DNA of 19,535 bases, from NCBI GenBank assembly GCA_934643865.1, contig CAKUCX010000065.1:1-19535 (forward strand), in the 5' to 3' direction. Both the position numbers and the translations under genes were made by a program. Position 1 is the first letter of the stretch, and every line of letters begins with the position of its first letter. Below, piece by piece: positions 14,759 through 19,535 of this stretch. The notes beneath the pieces are model-generated. The model saw nothing but the letters and a program-made list of their open reading frames with translations, had not been told where the DNA came from and did no database searches. This DNA comes from an uncultured Kiritimatiellota bacterium. Lineage in GTDB: Bacteria > Verrucomicrobiota > Kiritimatiellia > RFP12 > UBA1067.

Positions 14759-17346
14759 ACCTTATAGCTGCCGGGCTGGTAGGTTTTCTTCTCCGTCTCG
14801 CCGGGGAGCGTGACCTTGGCGACCGAACCGGCGGGCACCGTGAACTCCCAGATCCACGTGTCGCCCTCGTAGCGCCACGCGCTCGTGACGACGCCGCCGG
14901 CGGGCGTCCTGTACGAGGCCTTGACGAAGCCGAGGCGGCAGTCGGGCTGCGGCTTCATGACGATCGTCTTGAAGCCGGGGTCGCACGGGCAGGTCGCAAT
15001 GCCGGCGGCCGTCTTGTAGATCCACGCGAGGACGCAGCCGTAGGCGTAGTGGTTGAAGGAGTTCATGCCGACGGGCCCGAAGCCCGTCTCCTTCACGTAG
15101 CTGTTCCAGCGTTCCCAGATCGTCGTCGCGCCCTGGTCGACCGAGTAGAGCCAGCCGGGGAAGTCGTGCCCGAGGAGGAGGTCGTAGGCGAGGTCCGTAA
15201 GCCCGTTCGCCGTCAGCGTGTCCATCGCGATCGAGGTGCCGAGGAAGCCGGTGTGGAGACGCCCCCCGTTCGCCGCGATGCTGGCCTTGAGCGCCGCGAC
15301 CGTCTTCGCCTTCGCCTCGCCCGCGACGAGGCCGAGCTTGAGCGCGAAGAGCGCCGGCGTCTGCATGTCGCGGAAGATCGGCAGGACGAGCCCGTCGGGA
15401 GACGCAAAGTAGGTCGCCTTCATGTAGGCGCGGGCCTCGGCGGCCATCTGGCGGTACTTCGCCTCCTCGGCGGCGCGGCCGGTGCCCCGGGCCATCTGGG
15501 CCATCATGTCGGCGTTCCAGACCCAGTAGCAGCCGCCCAGGTAGCCCCAGTAGAGAAGCGCCTCGGGCGTGGGCTTGCCGTTCCTGAAGGCGGAATACTC
15601 GGGCTTGTAGGGGCAGCTCTCGAACTTCGTGAGCGAGAGCCAGTCGTTCCACTGGTAGTTGCGGCACTCGGGCAGAAGCTCCGTGCGGTACTTCGTCTCG
15701 GCCTGGCGGGCGAGGCACTTCTCCATCGCCGCCCAGTTCTCGTCGACGATCCGTCGGTCGCCGAAGTGGCGCCAGACCGTGAACGGCACGATCACGCCCG
15801 CGTCGGACCACCCGACGCGCATCGTCTCGTTGCCGTACTGCCCGGCGGGCGCCACGCCCGGGAAGCCGCCGCGCGGATCCTGGCTGTCGCGCATGTCGCG
15901 CATCCACTTGTGGAAGAACGCCGCCGTGTCGGCGTTGAAGGCGCCGGCCTCGCAGAAGACCTGCGTGTCGGCCGTCCAGCCGAGGCGCTCGTTGCGCTGC
16001 GGGCAGTCCGTCGGCACGGAAAGGTAGTTGGAGAGCTGGCCCCAGTAGACGTTGGAGATGAGCTGGTTGACGGCCTTGTCGCCCGTCTCGATGCGGCCGC
16101 GCTCCATGTCCTTCGTGATGGAGGTGACGGGCACGCTCCGCATGCACGTGAAGGTCACCGCGTCCGTCGCCGTGAGGGAGAGGTAGCGGTAGCCGAAGAA
16201 GGTGAAGCGCGGCATGTAGCGCTCCTCGCCCGTCCCGGCGAACGTGTAGACGAGGCGCATGCCGTTCGCCGGGTTGCGCAGGTTCTCGCGGTAGAGCGAG
16301 CCGCCGGGGCCGTCGTTCCCGCGCGCACGCTCGCCGTTCGCGTCGTTCAGCATCTCGCCCGGCAGGCAGGTGAGCACGGTGTCGCGCCGCGCGTTCATGA
16401 CGAAGCACGGCACGCCGGCGCAGTTCTGCCCGAAGTCGACGACGAGCGTCTCGCCCGGCGCGACGGCCAGCGTCTCGCCCGGCTTGAACGTGCGCGTCTT
16501 CACGACCTTGCCGAAGACCTTTTCGCGGCCCGTCTTGTCGTTCGCGCCCGCGACGCCCTTCCAGCAGTACGCCTCGACGGGCTTGAGCGCGAGGTCGCAC
16601 CGGCGGCAGACCTCGCCGCCCTCGGAGGGCAGGATCTCGCCCGTGAACTCGTCGCTGGCGACGGCCGCCGCGAACGCGGGCGAACCGAGCGCGGGACACG
16701 CCGCACGCGCGTCGTACTCCTCGCCGTCGAAGATGGCCGCGTGCGTGACCTTGCCCGCGACGCCGGCCTTCCAGGTCTCGGGCGACGTGCCGTAGCGCTT
16801 CGTCGCGCCGTCCGCGTAGACGATCTCCAGGACGCTGCGGAACGCGCTCTTCTGGCCCGCGTAGTTCACGATCTTGTCGCGCCACCAGCCGGCGGAGACC
16901 TCGGCGGCGAAGACGTTCTTCGCCCCCTTCCCGCCCTTCACGAGCGCCGTCACGTCGTAGGTGAACGAACGGCGCGTCTTCTTCACGTGCGTGTAGCCGG
17001 GCTTGAGCGCGTCGCGCCCCACGCGCGTGCCGTTCACGTAGAGCTCGTAGACGCCGAGGCCCGTCGTCATCCACGTGGCGCGTTTCACGTCGCCCTCGTT
17101 CGCGACCTCGCCCACGAACCAGCTCGTGCCGTCGGCCGCGCGTTGGCGCTTCTTCTCCGCCTCGCCCGCGACGGGCGCGTCGGCGGCGGCCAGCCATTGG
17201 CTCGTCTTCCAGGCGGACGCCTCCAGGGCGGCCGTCCGCGCGCCCTTCGGCGCGCCGCACACCTTCGCCCCCGGGCAGCACGCCGCCCCCACGGCCGCCC
17301 CCGCGCAAAGCGCCAGGGCCGCCCCGACCATTGTCTTCATGTCCAT
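14749..17346 (-). CDS. Secreted GH78 alpha-L-rhamnosidase
   Basis: GH78 enzymes cleave terminal alpha-L-rhamnose from plant polysaccharides and glycosides by an inverting mechanism. The 865-residue product has a signal peptide (about 1-22) and a Bac_rhamnosid_N-type beta domain (about 85-250, with ELYVNGTRVGRDALKPGYTH). The family core follows (DFGQNCAG at 304-311 and FGYRYLS at 384-390), then the six-hairpin catalytic barrel containing TDCPQRNERLGWTAD (446-460) and TTIWERWNSY (741-750), and a C-terminal beta domain (about 785-860). E453 and E745 sit where the family's general acid and base are expected. The start at 17346 lies 11 bp after GGAG; a second ATG at 17340 is also possible. The last codons, GTT-AAG-TAG, belong to the adjacent 8-bp repeat. 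Transcription is probably from the promoter at 17412-17441. Confidence 0.95.
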   Translation of the reverse strand: MDMKTMVGAALALCAGAAVGAACCPGAKVCGAPKGARTAALEASAWKTSQWLAAADAPVAGEAEKKRQRAADGTSWFVGEVANEGDVKRATWMTTGLGVYELYVNGTRVGRDALKPGYTHVKKTRRSFTYDVTALVKGGKGAKNVFAAEVSAGWWRDKIVNYAGQKSAFRSVLEIVYADGATKRYGTSPETWKAGVAGKVTHAAIFDGEEYDARAACPALGSPAFAAAVASDEFTGEILPSEGGEVCRRCDLALKPVEAYCWKGVAGANDKTGREKVFGKVVKTRTFKPGETLAVAPGETLVVDFGQNCAGVPCFVMNARRDTVLTCLPGEMLNDANGERARGNDGPGGSLYRENLRNPANGMRLVYTFAGTGEERYMPRFTFFGYRYLSLTATDAVTFTCMRSVPVTSITKDMERGRIETGDKAVNQLISNVYWGQLSNYLSVPTDCPQRNERLGWTADTQVFCEAGAFNADTAAFFHKWMRDMRDSQDPRGGFPGVAPAGQYGNETMRVGWSDAGVIVPFTVWRHFGDRRIVDENWAAMEKCLARQAETKYRTELLPECRNYQWNDWLSLTKFESCPYKPEYSAFRNGKPTPEALLYWGYLGGCYWVWNADMMAQMARGTGRAAEEAKYRQMAAEARAYMKATYFASPDGLVLPIFRDMQTPALFALKLGLVAGEAKAKTVAALKASIAANGGRLHTGFLGTSIAMDTLTANGLTDLAYDLLLGHDFPGWLYSVDQGATTIWERWNSYVKETGFGPVGMNSFNHYAYGCVLAWIYKTAAGIATCPCDPGFKTIVMKPQPDCRLGFVKASYRTPAGGVVTSAWRYEGDTWIWEFTVPAGSVAKVTLPGETEKKTYQPGSYKVVK

Positions 17347-17411
17347 GACGTCATGTTCTCCGTTGGAAGGCCACGCCTTCGTGTTGATGTTCTTTCACGA
17401 TGATGCCCGGC

Positions 17412-17441
17412 ATTATACCCTGCCCGCCGCCACGCCGTCAA
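17412..17441 (-). promoter_or_regulatory. Strong sigma-70-type promoter of the rhamnosidase gene
   Basis: On the minus strand TTGACG (17436-17441, five of six consensus bases) and a perfect TATAAT (17412-17417) are separated by 18 bp. Initiation would fall near 17405, giving a leader of about 58 nt before the ATG at 17346. It is the best promoter match in the window. The rest of the leader shows only the GGAG ribosome site. Confidence 0.8.
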
Positions 17442-17443
17442 GC

Positions 17444-17463
17444 GGGGCACGAAGGGGCACGAA
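17444..17463 (-). promoter_or_regulatory. Tandem 10-bp direct repeat abutting the -35 box (possible activator site)
   Basis: On the coding strand TTCGTGCCCC is repeated twice without a gap, ending two bases before the -35 hexamer of the rhamnosidase promoter. Direct repeats spaced by one helical turn next to -35 are typical of activator sites such as those of AraC-type regulators. No regulator gene is in the window, so the assignment is inference. Confidence 0.4.
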
Positions 17464-17470
17464 CGCACCC

Positions 17471-18262
17471 ATGGTAGGGCGCGACGTCCCCGGCGCGCCG
17501 CGCACACGGGGACGACATCGGGGACGACATCGTGTACGCGGGCCGCCGGGGACGTCGGCCCCTACCATCATGCACAATGCACACCATGTCCACGCACCAT
17601 GCACACGCCATGCCCGCACCCATGCACACGCACCATGGCACCCATGGTAGGGCGCGACGTCCCCGGCGCGCCGCGCCCACGGGGACGACATCGGGGACGA
17701 CACGTGTACGCGGGCCGCCGGGGACGTCGGCCCCTACCATCATGCACCATGCACACCATGTCCACGCACCATGCACACGCCATGCCCGCACCCATGCACA
17801 CGCACCATGGCGCCCATGGTAGGGCGCGACGTCCCCGGCGCGCCGCGCACACGGGGACGACATCGGGGACGACATCGGGGACGACACGTGGACGCGGGCC
17901 GCCGGGAACGTCATCGGGGACGACACGTGTACGCGGGTCGCCGAGGACGTCGGCCCCTACCATCATGCACAATGCACACCATGCACACACATCATGCACA
18001 CACCATGCCCGCACCCATGCACACGCACCATGGCATCCATGGTAGGGCGCGACGTCCCCGGCGCGCCGCGCACACGGGGACGACATCGGGAACGACATCG
18101 GGGACGACATCGGGGACGACATCGGGGACGCGGGCCGCCGAGGACGTCGGCCCCTACCAACATGCACAATACGCACCATGTCCACGCACCATGCACACGC
18201 CATGCCCGCACCCATGCACACGCACCATGGCACCCATGGTAGGGGACGTCGGCCCCGACCAC
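17471..18262. repeat. Five-copy array of large hairpin elements with conserved 75-bp linkers
   Basis: Hairpin elements lie at 17471-17568 (98 bp), 17644-17740 (97), 17816-17963 (148), 18039-18160 (122) and, as a remnant, about 18236-18262. Each opens with ATGGTAGGGCGCGACGTCCC and closes with GGGACGTCGGCCCCTACCAT or a close variant. The 32-bp arms are reverse complements at 28 of 32 positions in the first copy. The loop carries tandem GGGGACGACATC 12-mers, from one to about four. The four intervals between hairpins are all exactly 75 bp and nearly identical, rich in CATG and in alternating CA/TG steps. Unit periods are therefore 173, 172, 223 and 197 bp. The array fills most of the gap between the LRR gene and the rhamnosidase promoter. 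No coding potential is credible. Confidence 0.95.
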
Positions 18263-18276
18263 CGAAGGCGGACGGC

Positions 18277-19535
18277 TCAGCGGAGGAAGAGGTACGTGCC
18301 GCGCGGGTCGTCCTTCGAGGGCGCGTGGACGACCCAGGCCCTGCGCGCGCCCGACGCCGTCTGCCACACGCCGACGACCGGTGCGTTCGCGACCCAGGGC
18401 GGGCACGCCGCACGCTCCGCCTCCGTCGGCGGCTGGATGCGCGCGATCTTCTCGCGCGTCCAGCCCATCGCGCGCGAGGCGTAGATGACGGGCGGATCCG
18501 CCGAGGCGGCCACCTCCTCCGTCGCGCCCGCGAGCATGTTGTCCACCGCCGTCGGGTCCTGCGGCGCCTCAAACGTGAACGCGAGGACCTTCAGCGCCGC
18601 CGTCCCCTCGAACGCATCTTCGCCCACCGCGAGGTCCCGGCCCGCGCGCAGCTGGATGCGCGCAAGGGACGAGCAGCCCTTGAACGCCTTCGTGCCGATC
18701 GACGTGACGACCGTGTTCGAGCCGAGCTCGACGGCCTCCATCTTCGAGGCCGCGCGGAACGCATTCGTCTGCACCGTCGCGAGGGCCGGCAGATGGAGCG
18801 TCCCCGTGAAGGTCTGCCCGCCCGCGAACATGCCCCGGTAGACGCCCCAGTTGCCCGTCAGCTCGCCCACGACGTCGGTGATGGCGTCGAGCCGCCAGTC
18901 GCTCACGTCCACGTCGCCGAGCGACCACGTGTAGGCGGCCGGCACGCGCGTGATCCGGGGGGTGCGGAGGCGCCCCGCCCGCATGGCGTAGCCGCAGAAG
19001 CCGTCCGTGTACGGATCGGCCGTCATCGTGGGGCACTCGAAGACGAGGTTCGTGACCGGCCCTCCCGAACCGAGGTAGCGGAAGACCTGCCCGAGCGGGG
19101 CGTCCAGGTCCTCCCGCAGGACGAACGCGCGCGGATAGCGCGCGGCGGGGATGTACTCCTGGTAGACATTCTGCTCCACCCCGTTGTCGACGACCTTGAC
19201 CGTCTGGCCGGGGCCCTGGAAGACGCTTGCGGTGTAGCCCGTGACGGCCAGTTCCCGCGTGTTGCCCGTCTCGTCCGTCCAGAGGACGCGCCCGTTCAGG
19301 TCGAGCATCCCCTCGCCGAAGTCCGTCCACGCGCTGCCGTTCGCCCACCGTCCGTACTGGATTTCGCCCTTCGCCGCGTCCGTGACGGTGACGGCGAGCT
19401 TCCAGACCTGGTTCGAGATGTAGCCGCCGCCCGCCACGAAGCCCTTTTCGGGGTCCATGGGCGTGAACGTCCAGTCGTGGGCGAACTGCGCCGTGAGGTC
19501 GAGGTCGCGGTCGAGGACGAGCGTGAGCGACGCCT
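18277..19535 (-). CDS. Secreted BspA-type leucine-rich-repeat protein, N-terminus outside the window
   Basis: The C-terminal 418 residues of a larger protein. The frame is open to the window edge; an ATG at 19458 is internal, since the residues before it (LTLVLDRDLDLTAQFAHDW) read as a continuous fold resembling the InlB/Flg_new-type beta repeats common in surface proteins. A middle beta-rich part has YTWSLGDVDVSDWRLDAITDV. A BspA-like LRR_5 region follows, with NAFRAASKMEAVELGSN, IGTKAFKGCSSLARIQL and GEDAFEGTAALKVLAF, the phenylalanine-centred spacing typical of that family. The end is short and shows no sorting signal I recognise. Such proteins are usually exported and mediate adhesion or surface contacts; no specific role can be given. 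A degenerate copy of the hairpin element starts 14 bp after the stop codon. Confidence 0.85.
   Translation of the reverse strand, partial: ASLTLVLDRDLDLTAQFAHDWTFTPMDPEKGFVAGGGYISNQVWKLAVTVTDAAKGEIQYGRWANGSAWTDFGEGMLDLNGRVLWTDETGNTRELAVTGYTASVFQGPGQTVKVVDNGVEQNVYQEYIPAARYPRAFVLREDLDAPLGQVFRYLGSGGPVTNLVFECPTMTADPYTDGFCGYAMRAGRLRTPRITRVPAAYTWSLGDVDVSDWRLDAITDVVGELTGNWGVYRGMFAGGQTFTGTLHLPALATVQTNAFRAASKMEAVELGSNTVVTSIGTKAFKGCSSLARIQLRAGRDLAVGEDAFEGTAALKVLAFTFEAPQDPTAVDNMLAGATEEVAASADPPVIYASRAMGWTREKIARIQPPTEAERAACPPWVANAPVVGVWQTASGARRAWVVHAPSKDDPRGTYLFLR

Noticed and set aside
17471..18262. CRISPR array
   Set aside because: The intervals between hairpins are nearly identical to each other, not unique spacers. 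The repeated elements are about 100-150 bp and variable in length, and no cas gene is present.
17568..18572. Long open frames across the hairpin array on both strands
   Set aside because: They arise because the GC-rich repeat contains few stops. Their translations are repetitive low-complexity Gly/Arg/Ala/Met/His stretches without domains, and some run into the LRR gene in the wrong frame.
18277..19458. Complete LRR gene starting at the ATG at 19458
   Set aside because: The frame stays open and protein-like to the window edge, without a signal peptide at that ATG, so the gene is truncated by the window.

Overview
The window looks like chromosomal DNA from a GC-rich bacterium of the PVC superphylum. 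A Kiritimatiellota or Lentisphaerota type is my best guess, with planctomycete and verrucomicrobial relatives as alternatives. The basis is the high GC content, the DUF1549/DUF1553 plus DUF1501 gene pair that is a hallmark of PVC genomes, Tat-type signals on PVC-style secreted proteins, and abundant non-coding repeats. No rRNA, tRNA, transposase or CRISPR was seen.

All ten protein genes that can be supported lie on the minus strand, so transcription runs from right to left. From the right: a secreted BspA-type leucine-rich-repeat protein cut by the window edge (18277-19535); a 930-bp intergenic region with a five-copy array of large hairpin elements (17471-18262) and a very good sigma-70 promoter (17412-17441); a GH78 alpha-L-rhamnosidase (14749-17346); a second, AT-rich array of 8-bp repeats in two opposed blocks (14467-14758), which supplies the last codons and stop of the rhamnosidase; miaB (13004-14437); a Tat-signal Gfo/Idh/MocA oxidoreductase (11495-12961); a 1256-residue secreted LamG protein that resembles a glycoside hydrolase (7683-11453); a DUF1549/DUF1553 protein (6279-7661); a DUF1501 protein (5075-6265); a secreted protein with pre-peptidase-type beta domains (3162-5078); an HU-family DNA-binding protein (2775-3092) with a strong terminator; and uvrB (693-2696). 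The leftmost 690 bp hold no gene but contain a 34-bp repeat in three copies, a short palindrome and a terminator downstream of uvrB.

The middle genes read as an envelope or secretome module for plant or host glycans: rhamnosidase, putative glycosidase and sugar-type oxidoreductase, followed by the planctomycetal DUF1549-DUF1501-beta-domain trio in a tight operon with 13-bp and 4-bp junctions. Housekeeping genes (miaB, HU, uvrB) flank it on the same strand.

The most unusual material is non-coding: (1) the hairpin array, with linkers of exactly 75 bp in all four intervals and a variable number of 12-bp repeats in the loop; (2) the opposed TTAAGTRG arrays with embedded GCGAAGC mini-hairpin motifs; (3) a promoter placed so that the 1256-residue protein would be made from a leaderless mRNA; (4) a 10-bp direct repeat next to the rhamnosidase promoter; (5) a strong terminator ending only 18 bp before uvrB.
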